The position numbers and the translations under genes are program-made. DNA of 64,000 bases from an uncultured Opitutia bacterium (GTDB lineage Bacteria; Verrucomicrobiota; Verrucomicrobiia; Opitutales; Opitutaceae): positions 267,867 to 331,866 of the forward strand of contig CAIJZY010000014.1 of NCBI GenBank assembly GCA_903825285.1, given 5' to 3'. Below, in pieces: positions 43,946 through 52,493 of this stretch (within the stretch, counting starts at the first letter, position 1; every line of letters starts with the position of its first letter). The notes under the pieces were generated by a model, which did no database searches, was not told the origin of the DNA, and saw only the letters and a program-made list of their open reading frames with translations.

Positions 43946-44977
43946 TCAGCAGGTCGAAAAGGCGTAGGTGGTGCAGCGGCGCTGGGGCTGGCCGGGCCGC
44001 ACCAGGATGTCGCCGAAGCCCGCCCGCGTCGTGGCGTCGGGATAGCCCTGACACTCGAGGCACAGGCCGGCATGCGGTCCGTAGAGGCGGCCGGTCTTGC
44101 CGACCAGCGTTCCGTCGAGCGCCACGCCGGTGTAGAACTGGAGCCAGGCCTCGTCGGTGGCGACCTCGAGGACCCGCCCCGAGTACCGCTCCTCCACCCG
44201 GGCGACAACCCGCCCGCCCGGCGCGCCGAGCTCATAGACGTCGCCATGCGCCTGAAAGAGTCGCGGCAACACGTCGCCCAGCCGCCGCGGCTGGTTGAAG
44301 TCGGCGGGCTGGCCGGCCACGGACACGCGCTGGCCGGAGAGCGTCAGGTGATCGTCGGTCGGGATGCAGGTCGAGGCGTGGATTTGGATCATGTGGTCCG
44401 ACACCGAGCCGGAGCCCTCGCCCGCGAGGTTGAAGTAGGAATGGTGGGCCAGGCTGACGGGCGTCGCGCGGTCGGAGGTGACCTCGCTCGTGATCACCAG
44501 GGCGTTGGCGGCGGTGAGCGTGTACGTGACGGCGAGATCGACGTTGCCCGGGTAGCCCTCCTCGCCGTCGGGACTGTGATAGCTCAGGCAGAGCGAATCG
44601 GCGCCGTCGGCACGCGTCACGGGCCGGGCCTGCCAGACGCGCCGGTCAAGCCCGACGCGGCCCCCGTGGATGTGATTGGTGCCCTGGTTGAGCGGGAGCG
44701 CAAATTCGCGGCCGTCAATGCGCAGGCGGCCGCCGGCGACGCGCCCGGCGATGCGACCGATGATGGCGCCGAAGTACGGATGGCTCGCGAGGTAGCCGGC
44801 GAGGGTGTCGCACCCCAGCACGACATCGGCCAGGCGGCCCTGGCGGTCCGGCACGCGCAGTGACATGACGATGCCGCCGAGCGTGAGGATCTGGGCGGAG
44901 GCGCCGGCGGCGTTGGCGAGCGTGTAGGCCGTGACGGCCTCGCCGGACGGGAGCGATCCAAAGGGGCGGGAGGTCAT
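43946..44977 (-). CDS. galM: aldose 1-epimerase (mutarotase)
   Basis: This 343-residue protein matches the GalM family: LTLGGIVMSLRVPDRQGRLA near the start, then NQGTNHIHGGRVGLDRRVWQ, PVSLAHHSYFNLAGEGSGSV with the catalytic His, and LCLECQGYPDA with the catalytic Glu near the end. It interconverts alpha and beta anomers of hexoses. The ATG at 44977 begins MTSRPFGSLPSGEAVTAY; the longer open frame to 45175 crosses the MCP gene and is not coding. It lies 17 bases upstream of the desaturase gene on the same strand. Confidence 0.93.
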   Translation of the reverse strand: MTSRPFGSLPSGEAVTAYTLANAAGASAQILTLGGIVMSLRVPDRQGRLADVVLGCDTLAGYLASHPYFGAIIGRIAGRVAGGRLRIDGREFALPLNQGTNHIHGGRVGLDRRVWQARPVTRADGADSLCLSYHSPDGEEGYPGNVDLAVTYTLTAANALVITSEVTSDRATPVSLAHHSYFNLAGEGSGSVSDHMIQIHASTCIPTDDHLTLSGQRVSVAGQPADFNQPRRLGDVLPRLFQAHGDVYELGAPGGRVVARVEERYSGRVLEVATDEAWLQFYTGVALDGTLVGKTGRLYGPHAGLCLECQGYPDATTRAGFGDILVRPGQPQRRCTTYAFSTC

Positions 44978-45044
44978 GGGCCGGTTCAGCGGGCCCACGT
45001 TGGCAGAGGGCGTCCGCGAGGAACAGGCTATTTCCGCGGCCGCG

Positions 45045-46613
45045 TCAATTCCGGCCGACCAGCGCCGGGGCCGGGCGCCGGGCAACGGCGGGCTTGGAAC
45101 GGGGCGGCGCCGCAGTGACTGGCTGCGCGGGAGGCGGGGCCGGCGGGACGGGCTGGGATTCCGGGGCGCGGCCATGCAGGAGGACGAGCAGTTTCAGGAC
45201 CTCGGCCTCGAGCTGGCTGGCATGATGGCGCAGGTCGTCCGCGGCGTCGGCCGTCTGCTCGCTCATGCCTGCATTGGTCTGTGTGACCTGGTCGATGGAG
45301 GCGACGGTGGCGGTGATCTGACCGAGCCCGATGCCCTGCTCCTGCGAGGCCTGGGCGATCTGGCGAACGAGGGTGTCCTCATGCTCGACCTTGGCGAGGA
45401 TGTTGCGGAGGTGCTCGCCGATCTGGTCGCTGATCGTGGCACCCTGCTGGACCTGGACAGTGACCTGCTCGACGAGCCCGGCGGTGGTGCGGGCCGCGTC
45501 GGCGCACCGCTGCGCCAGGTTGCGAACCTCGTCGGCGACGACCGCGAAGCCGGCGCCGGCCTCGCCGGCGCGGGCGGCCTCGACCGCGGCGTTGAGCGCG
45601 AGGATGTTGGTCTGGAAAGCAATTTCGTCGATGGTGTGGAGGATTTTTGCGACGTTGGTGGCGGCGTCCCGGATGCCCTGCATGTGGGTGCTCATTTGCC
45701 CCATTGCGGCGGTGGCGGTCTGCGCGGCCTCGCGCGTGGCGGTGGCGGCCTGCTGGGTGGTCGCCGCGTCGTCGGCCGTGCGCCGGGCCATGGAGGCGGT
45801 CTCCTCGACCGAGGCGCTGGTCTGCTCGAGGGCGGCGGCCTGGGCCTGCGCGCCCTCGGCGAGGCTGCGGCTCGCGTCGCCGATCGCGCCGGCGGTGGCG
45901 CTGAGGTTGGCGACGCTGGTGCGCAGGGCATCGCTGACCCGGCCCAGCGGCCGGGCGATCTGGCGGCGCACCACCCAGATCACGGCAATTGTGGCGGTGA
46001 CGAGCAGCAGTAGCGCGGTGATCAGGCTGCTGCGGAGGCTGGAGTCGTCGAGGTCGGCGCGGAAGGCGAGCCACTGGGCCTGCGCCCGGTGCAGTTCCTC
46101 GGTGCTGAAGCGGTAGCGGTAAAGGCCGCCGCTGGCGAGGCCCTTGAACTTCGGGTGGCACTCCAGGCAGTTCGGCGTGGCGGGCATCGGCTGGTAGAGG
46201 ATGAAGGACTCGTCCGTCAGCTGCCGCCACGGCTTGTTGTCGTGACGAAGGCGATCCACCAGCTCGGCGGGCAGCTGGGTCTTGACCATGACGGGCAGGG
46301 TGGAGTTCGTGGCCAGGCCATCCGCGGAGAACACGGTGATCTCCTGCAGTCCCGACACCTCCTTCTGGGCGGCGAGCAGCTCGCGGAACCGGTCCATCTC
46401 CCCTTCATACATGGCGGCACTTAGCCCGGCACCGCAGGCGCGCTCAAGGTTCGTGATGGCCTGCCATTGGATCTCCTCCTGGTGGCCCAGATTGGACTCG
46501 GCGAGCCCGTGCACCTGAGTCCGCAGCCGCGCTTGCTGGAACCCGATGGCGACGAGGAAAACCAGTCCGAGGCTGGACAGGAGCGAGAGGAGGAGCTTGT
46601 GGTGGAGTTTCAT
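45045..46613 (-). CDS. methyl-accepting chemotaxis protein with periplasmic c-type haem motif
   Basis: This 522-residue chemoreceptor has a first membrane helix at about 5-27, a periplasmic domain of about 165 residues, a second helix at about 195-215 and a cytoplasmic signalling coil with [20 protein letters not shown]. The periplasmic part contains CLECH (residues 149-153), a CxxCH haem c attachment motif, within a region resembling DUF3365/Tll0287-type haem domains. This suggests a redox, oxygen or NO sensor. The Pro-rich tail has no CheR docking pentapeptide. I chose the ATG at 46613 over one four residues upstream. Confidence 0.9.
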   Translation of the reverse strand: MKLHHKLLLSLLSSLGLVFLVAIGFQQARLRTQVHGLAESNLGHQEEIQWQAITNLERACGAGLSAAMYEGEMDRFRELLAAQKEVSGLQEITVFSADGLATNSTLPVMVKTQLPAELVDRLRHDNKPWRQLTDESFILYQPMPATPNCLECHPKFKGLASGGLYRYRFSTEELHRAQAQWLAFRADLDDSSLRSSLITALLLLVTATIAVIWVVRRQIARPLGRVSDALRTSVANLSATAGAIGDASRSLAEGAQAQAAALEQTSASVEETASMARRTADDAATTQQAATATREAAQTATAAMGQMSTHMQGIRDAATNVAKILHTIDEIAFQTNILALNAAVEAARAGEAGAGFAVVADEVRNLAQRCADAARTTAGLVEQVTVQVQQGATISDQIGEHLRNILAKVEHEDTLVRQIAQASQEQGIGLGQITATVASIDQVTQTNAGMSEQTADAADDLRHHASQLEAEVLKLLVLLHGRAPESQPVPPAPPPAQPVTAAPPRSKPAVARRPAPALVGRN

Positions 46614-46822
46614 GAACACAGCCAAGCGCCGGGACGCGCAGTTGGATCCCGGGACGCAAGGCTAGGCGGATGTATCAACTCATCGGCCTCTTTGGCGGAG
46701 AGTTTACCCCATTTGAAAGGAAAGGGCCGGTCCCTGCGTTTTCCTGCAGAATTTCACTGGTGGTCCGGCCGATCCCGCCTAAGTGTCGGAAGCCTGCCCG
46801 GTCGGTTCGCCCTTATCCCCCA

Positions 46823-48490
46823 ATGAAAGCACCCGCCATCCAGCGTCTGCGCGCCAAGCTGCAGTCCCACCAGCCCGTCTTCGGGCTCTGGATCACGCTG
46901 GAGTCCCCCAGCATCTGCGAGATGGCGGTGGCGCTGGGTCTCGACTGGGTGACGATCGACGCGGAGCACGGCCACCTCGACTGGAAGGAAATCATCGAGC
47001 ACGTGCGCGCGGCGGTGCGCAGCCACACCGTGGTGCTGGTGCGCCTGGCCGAGAACTCCCCCGCGCTCATCAAGCGCGCGCTCGACATCGGCGCCGACGG
47101 CGTGGTCATCCCCTGGATCGAGACTCCCGCCCAGCTGGAGGCGGCGATCGCCGCCGCGACCTATCCCCCGCGCGGCCTCCGCGGCATCGGCGCGGAGCGG
47201 GCCACCTGCTGGGGGCAGTGCTTCATCGAGCACACCGCCGAGGCGGACGAGCACGTGCTCGTCGTGCCGATCATCGAGACCGTGCGGGCGGTGCAGAACA
47301 TCGACCAGCTGGCGCGCGTGAAGGGCACGGACCTCTTTTTCTTCGGGCCGGCGGATTTGTCCGCCACCGCGGGATTTCCCGGCCAGTGGGAGGGCCCGGG
47401 CGTGGCGGACCTGATCGTGCAGGCGAAGGACGCGCTGCGGAAGGCCGGCAAGCACTGCGGCGTGATCGCGACCGACGAGGCCAACCTCGCGCTGCGCCGC
47501 GAGCAGGGCTTCTCCCTGCTGGGCCTGGGCCTCGATGGCAGCCTGCTGTTGCGCAGCCTGCACACGATGCTCGCGGCCCAGGGCCGCGACCGGAAGATCC
47601 GCGCCGGCTTCACGCTCGAGAACGACCCCGCGGCCCTCGCCGCCGAGGTGCCGGCCAAGTGCGCGCCGCCGGAGCTCCGGCCCGACCGCGACGAGGTCAT
47701 GAACGAGCGCGGCCGCGGCCCGCAGCTGGAGGTCGCGCCCGGCGTGGCGTTTGACATCATGGTCGGCGCGCACAACCAGGCGCGCAACCTCACCACCGGG
47801 CTCGTGACCTTCCAGCCCGGCGCGCAGCTGCCGTACCACAAGCACGGCTTCGCGGAGGCGATCACGCTGCTGCAGGGCCGCGCGCTCGCCGAGGTCGAGG
47901 GGCGCCGGTACGAGATCGGCCCGCTCGACAACCTGACCATCCCGCGCGGCGTCGCGCACCGCGTCACCAATCTCTCGCGGACCCAGCCGGCGGTGTTCCA
48001 CATCGCGCTGGCCTCCTCCGCCCCCGAGCGCGAGCTCGTGCACCAGTTCTTCCCGCGCCGCTCGATGCCCGAGGTGACGCAGACCCAGCCGGGCGCGGAG
48101 CGGGTGACCTACGTGAACAAGGTCGAGCGCTATTCGCCGGGCGCCGCCGCGTCCTTCGTCGACTATTTCAACACCGACCTGGTGCCCGGCCTCGAGATGA
48201 GCGGCGGCTACGGGCTCTTCCAGCCGGGCGGCCGGCTGCCCGCGCACCTGCACGACTTCGACGAGTCCATCTGCATCATCGAGGGCCAGGCCACCTGCGT
48301 GGTGGAGGGCCGGCGCTACCGGATGGAGGGGCAGGCCACCGCGCTCCAGCCCCGCGGCCGCATCCACTATTTCATCAACGAGTCCGCCGCCGCGATGGGC
48401 ATGGTCTGGGTCTATGCCGGGCCCAAGCCCGAGCGCATCGTGGTGGACGAGGCCTGCGCCACGCAGCCCGCCGTGGCCTGGGGCCGCTGA
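46823..48490 (+). CDS. HpcH/HpaI-type aldolase fused to two cupin domains
   Basis: This 555-residue protein starts at the ATG at 46823. Residues 1-255 are an HpcH/HpaI class II aldolase barrel with DAEHGH (catalytic His49), RLAEN, metal ligand Glu152 in PIIETV and Asp178 in GPADLSA. Residues 310-395 are a cupin with HKH and E (His339, His341, Glu345). Residues 450-530 are a second cupin with HLH and E (His475, His477, Glu481). The aldolase class cleaves or condenses pyruvate-type 2-oxo acids with aldehydes. The cupins may bind metal or act on a downstream intermediate. First gene of a five-gene operon that ends with a BMC protein. Confidence 0.87.
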   Translation: MKAPAIQRLRAKLQSHQPVFGLWITLESPSICEMAVALGLDWVTIDAEHGHLDWKEIIEHVRAAVRSHTVVLVRLAENSPALIKRALDIGADGVVIPWIETPAQLEAAIAAATYPPRGLRGIGAERATCWGQCFIEHTAEADEHVLVVPIIETVRAVQNIDQLARVKGTDLFFFGPADLSATAGFPGQWEGPGVADLIVQAKDALRKAGKHCGVIATDEANLALRREQGFSLLGLGLDGSLLLRSLHTMLAAQGRDRKIRAGFTLENDPAALAAEVPAKCAPPELRPDRDEVMNERGRGPQLEVAPGVAFDIMVGAHNQARNLTTGLVTFQPGAQLPYHKHGFAEAITLLQGRALAEVEGRRYEIGPLDNLTIPRGVAHRVTNLSRTQPAVFHIALASSAPERELVHQFFPRRSMPEVTQTQPGAERVTYVNKVERYSPGAAASFVDYFNTDLVPGLEMSGGYGLFQPGGRLPAHLHDFDESICIIEGQATCVVEGRRYRMEGQATALQPRGRIHYFINESAAAMGMVWVYAGPKPERIVVDEACATQPAVAWGR

Positions 48491-48500
48491 GCCTTCCGCC

Positions 48501-49541
48501 ATGCCCGCCCCCTTCCACGTCAAGCTCACGGCCGACTTCTTCGACGCCGCCGGGCGGCCCAAGTACGAGGACATCGGTTTTTCCGTCCTGGCCGGCGTGC
48601 CGCGCCTCACGCACGCGCCCTTCGCCGAGCACCGGCCGGAGATCGGCCCCGACCAGCTGGCCGGGGCGCAGGGCGTGATCGTCCTGACGCCGAAGGTCAC
48701 GGCACAGTCCGTGTCGCAGGCGCAGGACCTGCTCGCGATCGGCCGGTTCGGCGTGGGCTACGACGCCGTGGACGTGAAGGCCTGCACCGCGGCCGAGGTC
48801 GCGGTGATGATCACCACCGGCGCGGTGGACCGGCCCGTGGCGGAGGCGACCGTCGGCTGGATGATCGCGCTGACGCACCGCATGCGGACGAAGGACCAGC
48901 TGGTGCGCACGGGCGGGTGGGACACGCGCTCGCGCTGCATGGGCAGCGAGCTCCGCGACCGCACGCTCGGCCTGGTCGGCCTCGGCGGCATCGCCCGGGA
49001 GGTGCTCCGCCTGCTCGCCCCCTGGGGCATGAAGGCGCCGCTGGTGTTCGACCCCTTCGTGGATGCCGCGGCGGCGGCCGCGGTCGGCGCGCGCAAGGTT
49101 TCGCTCGAGGAGCTGATGGCGGGGGCGGATTTCGTCTCGATCCACTGTCCGCTCACGGAGCAGACCCGCGGGCTGATCGGCGCGCCGCAGCTGGCGCGGA
49201 TGAAGCCCGGCTCGTACCTGCTGAACACGGCGCGCGGCGGCATCGTGGATGAGGCGGCGCTGTACGAGGCGCTCAAGTCCGGGCAGTTGGCGGGCGCGGC
49301 GCTGGACTGCTTCGCGCAGGAGCCGGTGCTGACGCCGCCGCGGCTGGCCGAGCTCGACAACGTGCTGTTCGCGCCGCACTGCATCGCGTGGACCAACGAG
49401 CTGTTCCGCGACATCGGCCGGACCGCGTGGCAGGGCATGATCGACCTCTCGCAGCAGCGGCGGCCCCGCGGCGTGGTGAATCCCGAGGTCTTCGAGCGGC
49501 CCGGATTCCAGGCGAAATGGCGGCGACTCTGCGGCGCGTGA
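48501..49541 (+). CDS. D-isomer-specific 2-hydroxyacid dehydrogenase
   Basis: This 346-residue protein has an NAD-binding motif GLVGLGGIAREVLRL (GxGxxA type) and the catalytic set Arg in NTARGGIVDE, Glu in CFAQEP and His in FAPHCIAW. It belongs to the phosphoglycerate/2-hydroxyacid dehydrogenase family and probably interconverts a 2-hydroxy acid and its 2-oxo acid. It lies 10 bases after the aldolase-cupin gene, so it may feed or drain the aldolase product. The substrate cannot be assigned from sequence. Confidence 0.9.
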   Translation: MPAPFHVKLTADFFDAAGRPKYEDIGFSVLAGVPRLTHAPFAEHRPEIGPDQLAGAQGVIVLTPKVTAQSVSQAQDLLAIGRFGVGYDAVDVKACTAAEVAVMITTGAVDRPVAEATVGWMIALTHRMRTKDQLVRTGGWDTRSRCMGSELRDRTLGLVGLGGIAREVLRLLAPWGMKAPLVFDPFVDAAAAAAVGARKVSLEELMAGADFVSIHCPLTEQTRGLIGAPQLARMKPGSYLLNTARGGIVDEAALYEALKSGQLAGAALDCFAQEPVLTPPRLAELDNVLFAPHCIAWTNELFRDIGRTAWQGMIDLSQQRRPRGVVNPEVFERPGFQAKWRRLCGA

Positions 49542-49558
49542 GCCGCCGCACTTAACTT

Positions 49559-50401
49559 ATGAGCAAGCAGGCAACCTCTTCCCGCCCCACCGGCCGGCTG
49601 GCCGGCAAGGTGGCCTGGATCAGCGGCGCCACGTCCGGCATCGGCGAGGCGGCCGCGGAGCTGTTCGCGCAGGAGGGCGCCCGTGTGGCGCTCGTCGGCC
49701 GCCGCCTGGCGCTGGGCCGGGCGATCGCTACCCGCATCAACCGCCGCACGCCCGGCGCGGCGCTGGCCCTCGGGTGCGACGTCAGCTCCGAGCGCGCCGT
49801 CGCGCGCTCGATCGCCGCCACGGTGAAGCGCTTCGGCCGGCTCGACATCGTCGTCAATAACGCCGGCATGGTCGAGATCGGCGACCTGCACCGGTACACC
49901 GAGGCGCAGTGGGACCGCGTGATGGGCGTGAACGTGAAATCCATGTTCTTCGCCTTCAAGCACGCCTTCCCGCACCTCCGCGCCACGCGGCGCGGCTACG
50001 TCGTCAACGTCGGCTCGATCAGCAGCTTCGTCGGCCAGGCCCGCACGCCGGTCTACACCACCACGAAGCACGCCATCCTCGGCCTCACGCGCTCGATCGC
50101 CCTCGACTACGCGGCGGCGGGCGTGCGCTGCAACTGCGTCTGCCCGGGCATCACCGAGACCCCGATGCTGTGGGAGCACCTCAACGTCCGGCCCGACCCG
50201 CGCGCGGCGCTGGACGAGCGTCTCCGGCGCGTGCCGATGGGCGTGTCGCTTTCGCCCCAGGACGTGGCGCGGTCGATCCTCTACTTCAGCTGCGAGGATT
50301 CCGCCGGCGTGACCGGCACCTCGCTCACCATCGACTGCGGCTACCTCACGGCCGCGGAGTGGCAGTGCGCCGGCCCGACGGCGTTCCAGCAGCGGACCTG
50401 A
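49559..50401 (+). CDS. short-chain dehydrogenase/reductase
   Basis: This 280-residue classical SDR has cofactor loop SGATSGIGEAAAELF (TGxxxGIG type), NNAG as VNNAGMVEIGD, Ser in VGSISS, and catalytic Tyr-x3-Lys in VYTTTK. The Arg following the glycine motif region (VGRR) hints at NADP preference, though this is weak evidence. The C-terminal part has CEDSAGVTGTSLTIDCGY. It is the third operon gene, overlapping none, 3 bases before the isomerase gene. The substrate is probably a sugar or sugar-acid hydroxyl. Confidence 0.92.
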   Translation: MSKQATSSRPTGRLAGKVAWISGATSGIGEAAAELFAQEGARVALVGRRLALGRAIATRINRRTPGAALALGCDVSSERAVARSIAATVKRFGRLDIVVNNAGMVEIGDLHRYTEAQWDRVMGVNVKSMFFAFKHAFPHLRATRRGYVVNVGSISSFVGQARTPVYTTTKHAILGLTRSIALDYAAAGVRCNCVCPGITETPMLWEHLNVRPDPRAALDERLRRVPMGVSLSPQDVARSILYFSCEDSAGVTGTSLTIDCGYLTAAEWQCAGPTAFQQRT

Positions 50402-50404
50402 ACC

Positions 50405-51250
50405 ATGAATGCGAAATTCGCCTGTGCCGACTTCACCTTCCCGCTGCTCCCGCACGCGGGGGCGCTCGACCTCATCGCCCTGCTCGGCTTCCAGGGCGTG
50501 GACCTCGGTTTGTTCGAGGGCCGCTCGCACCTGTGGCCGTCGCGGGAGTACCGGGCCCCGCGCGCGAGCGCGAAGAAGCTCGGGCGCCAGCTGGCGGACC
50601 GCGGGCTCGCCGCGGCGGATGTCTTCCTGCAGATGGCGCCGGACTTCACGCCCTATGCGGTCAACCAGCCCGACGCGCGCCGCCGGCGGAAGGCGCGGGA
50701 CTGGTTCCTGCGCACGCTGGAGTACGCCGACGCGCTGGGCTGCCATCATGTCACGACCCTGCCGGGCGTGCGCTTCGCGCGGGAGGGCCGGGCGTCGTCG
50801 CTGGCGCGGTCCGCCGCCGAGCTGGCGTGGCGGGTTGAGCAGAGCCGCGCGGCCGGGATCGTCTTCGGCGTCGAGGCGCACGTGGGCTCGATCGCGGACA
50901 CGCCCGAGCGGGCGGCCGAGCTCGTGCGGCGCGTGCCCGGGCTGACACTCACGCTGGACTACACGCATTTCACGCGGATGGGCGTGCCGGACCGCCGCGT
51001 CGAGCCGCTGGTGGCGCATGCCAGCCACGTCCACATGCGCGGGGCGTGCCGGGGCCGGCTGCAGTGCAATTTTCGGCAGAACACCATCGACTATCCCCGG
51101 ATGCTCGCCGCGATGCGGCGGGCCGGCTACCGGGGCTGGATCGGCGTTGAATACGTCTGGATCGACTGGGAGCACTGCAACGAGAGCGACAACGTCTCCG
51201 AGACGATCCAGATGCGCGATCACCTCCGGGCCGCCGCCGCGAAACTTTAG
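50405..51250 (+). CDS. sugar phosphate isomerase/epimerase-like TIM barrel
   Basis: This 281-residue protein has the AP-endonuclease-2/xylose-isomerase-like barrel pattern: LDLIALLGFQGVDLGLFEGR at the start, GIVFGVEAHVGSIADTPERA with the metal-binding Glu, TLTLDYTHFTRMG with Asp and His, HASHVHMRGA, and a late GWIGVEYVW Glu. The family isomerises or epimerises sugars or keto-sugar acids, or cleaves hydroxy-pyruvate compounds. It lies 3 bases after the SDR and 8 bases before the BMC gene. Confidence 0.85.
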   Translation: MNAKFACADFTFPLLPHAGALDLIALLGFQGVDLGLFEGRSHLWPSREYRAPRASAKKLGRQLADRGLAAADVFLQMAPDFTPYAVNQPDARRRRKARDWFLRTLEYADALGCHHVTTLPGVRFAREGRASSLARSAAELAWRVEQSRAAGIVFGVEAHVGSIADTPERAAELVRRVPGLTLTLDYTHFTRMGVPDRRVEPLVAHASHVHMRGACRGRLQCNFRQNTIDYPRMLAAMRRAGYRGWIGVEYVWIDWEHCNESDNVSETIQMRDHLRAAAAKL

Positions 51251-51258
51251 GACCGCTC

Positions 51259-51900
51259 ATGTCTGCCGCCACCGCCCGGAAGCCCTGCGTCGCGCTGCTC
51301 GAGATTCATTCGCTCGGGGCCGCGCTCGTGGTGCTCGACCGCGTGGAGAAGTCCGCGCTGGTGCAGGTGCTGCAGGCCGAGCTGAACGATGCCTACGGGC
51401 TGTTCCTCAAGCTCACCGGGGACGCGGCGGCCGTGCGGATCGCGGTGGACTGCGCGCGGGAGTTGACGCAGACCATGCAGGTCGCGCTGACGGCCGACGT
51501 GCTTGACTCGCCCTCGGCGGCGGCCTGGCCCGTGATCGAGGGGCCGCCGGAGTATCAGCCTTTACTGGAACAGGAAGTCGTTTTTATTCCCGGACGCCGG
51601 GCTCATCCCATGACTGACAAAGACCAAATCCCCGAGGCCCTCGGCCTGATTGAGACGCAGGGCTTCACCGCGGTGACTGCCGCCACCGATGCAGCCTGCA
51701 AGACCGCCGCGGTGCGCGTGATCGCCAAGGAAAAGCTGGGCGGCGGCTACATCACGGTGATCTTTGCGGGCGACATCGCCGCGGTGACCGCCGCGGTCAG
51801 CGCCGGGCGCGAGGCCGCCGAGGCCGTCGGCAAGGTCATTTCCTGCCATGTCATCGCCCGCCCCAGTGCCGGGGTGGGACAGATTCTCACCCGGATCTAG
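51259..51900 (+). CDS. tandem-domain bacterial microcompartment shell protein (BMC-T type)
   Basis: This 213-residue protein has two BMC domains (PF00936 fold). The second (about 125-203) is canonical: EALGLIETQGFTAVTAATDA, pore loop KLGGGY (159-164) and a closing VGKVISCHVIARP. The first (about 9-85) is divergent: ALLEIHSLGAALVVLDRVEK, no GGG pore loop (NDAYG instead), then GDAAAVRIAVD. Tandem proteins form trimeric shell tiles. An internal in-frame ATG at 51610 would give domain 2 alone. No other shell gene (BMC-H, BMC-P) is in the window, so it is an isolated shell gene at the end of a catabolic operon. Confidence 0.88.
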   Translation: MSAATARKPCVALLEIHSLGAALVVLDRVEKSALVQVLQAELNDAYGLFLKLTGDAAAVRIAVDCARELTQTMQVALTADVLDSPSAAAWPVIEGPPEYQPLLEQEVVFIPGRRAHPMTDKDQIPEALGLIETQGFTAVTAATDAACKTAAVRVIAKEKLGGGYITVIFAGDIAAVTAAVSAGREAAEAVGKVISCHVIARPSAGVGQILTRI

Positions 51901-51901
51901 C

Positions 51902-52019
51902 GATCCGCGTGGATTGGGCTAAAGCTCGGGCCGAAAAGCCCGAAGGGATAGTTAATGAGCGATTACCGCATCGGATGGTCATCGCCCCAAGCGGGGACGG
52001 ACCCGGCGTTGTGACGCCG
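51902..52019 (+). other. hairpin-rich leader before the hemerythrin gene
   Basis: Four consecutive small hairpins: GATCC-gcgt-GGATT (51902-51915), CGGGC-cgaaaa-GCCCG (51927-51942), CCCC-aagc-GGGG (51985-51996) and CGGCGT-tgtg-ACGCCG (52004-52019). Between them lies AAGGGATAGTTAATGAGCG. The layout suggests a structured RNA or riboswitch-like leader, but I do not recognise a family. The first hairpins could also terminate the preceding operon, although no T-run follows. Confidence 0.45.
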
Positions 52020-52056
52020 CGCAAACCACCGAGTCGATCCTGCCGCGCTTACACCC

Positions 52057-52470
52057 ATGACCATCTGGAGTCCGCGCTTTGAAACCGGCCATGCCCACCT
52101 CGACGCGGAGCACCGGGCCTTTTTCGACCAGCTGAACCGGCTGCAGGATGCGATTGAATCGGGAGCCGGACGGGAGAAGATCGTCGAGATGATCACGATC
52201 CTGCAGCAATACTCGCTCGGGCATTTTGCGCGCGAGGAGGACCACATGCGGAAGGTGCACTGCCCGGCCATTGACGCCAACTGCTCGGCGCACCGGTCCT
52301 TTTCCGCCAAGCTCGACGGCTGGCTGGAGCTGCTCAGCACCAGCGGCAGCCCGGTGACGCTGCTCCGGGACATCCACCGCGAGTCCTCCGCGTGGATCGA
52401 GTCGCACATTCTCAAGATCGACTGCCAGCTCCGCGGCTGTCGCACCATCGGCCACGCCCACCAACCCTGA
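52057..52470 (+). CDS. bacteriohemerythrin
   Basis: This 137-residue four-helix di-iron protein has the full ligand set: His in FETGHAHLDAEH (two His plus Asp), HFAREEDHM (His, Glu), HRSF (His) and ESHILKID (His, Asp). It binds oxygen reversibly and may store or deliver it, or sense it. The C-terminal tail has two Cys (DCQLRGC). It could relate functionally to the haem MCP and other redox genes nearby, but no operon link is visible. Confidence 0.93.
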   Translation: MTIWSPRFETGHAHLDAEHRAFFDQLNRLQDAIESGAGREKIVEMITILQQYSLGHFAREEDHMRKVHCPAIDANCSAHRSFSAKLDGWLELLSTSGSPVTLLRDIHRESSAWIESHILKIDCQLRGCRTIGHAHQP

Positions 52471-52493
52471 AGGACCGCCGGCCTTCCCCGCGC

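Noticed and set aside
41613..43967. 784-residue plus-strand frame over the desaturase fusion
   Set aside because: Antisense shadow; the minus-strand protein keeps all catalytic motifs.
46750..46790. Possible sigma-28 -10 box GCCGATCC before the aldolase-bicupin operon
   Set aside because: The matching -35 region (GAATTTCA) is poor, and the operon has no evident link to motility.
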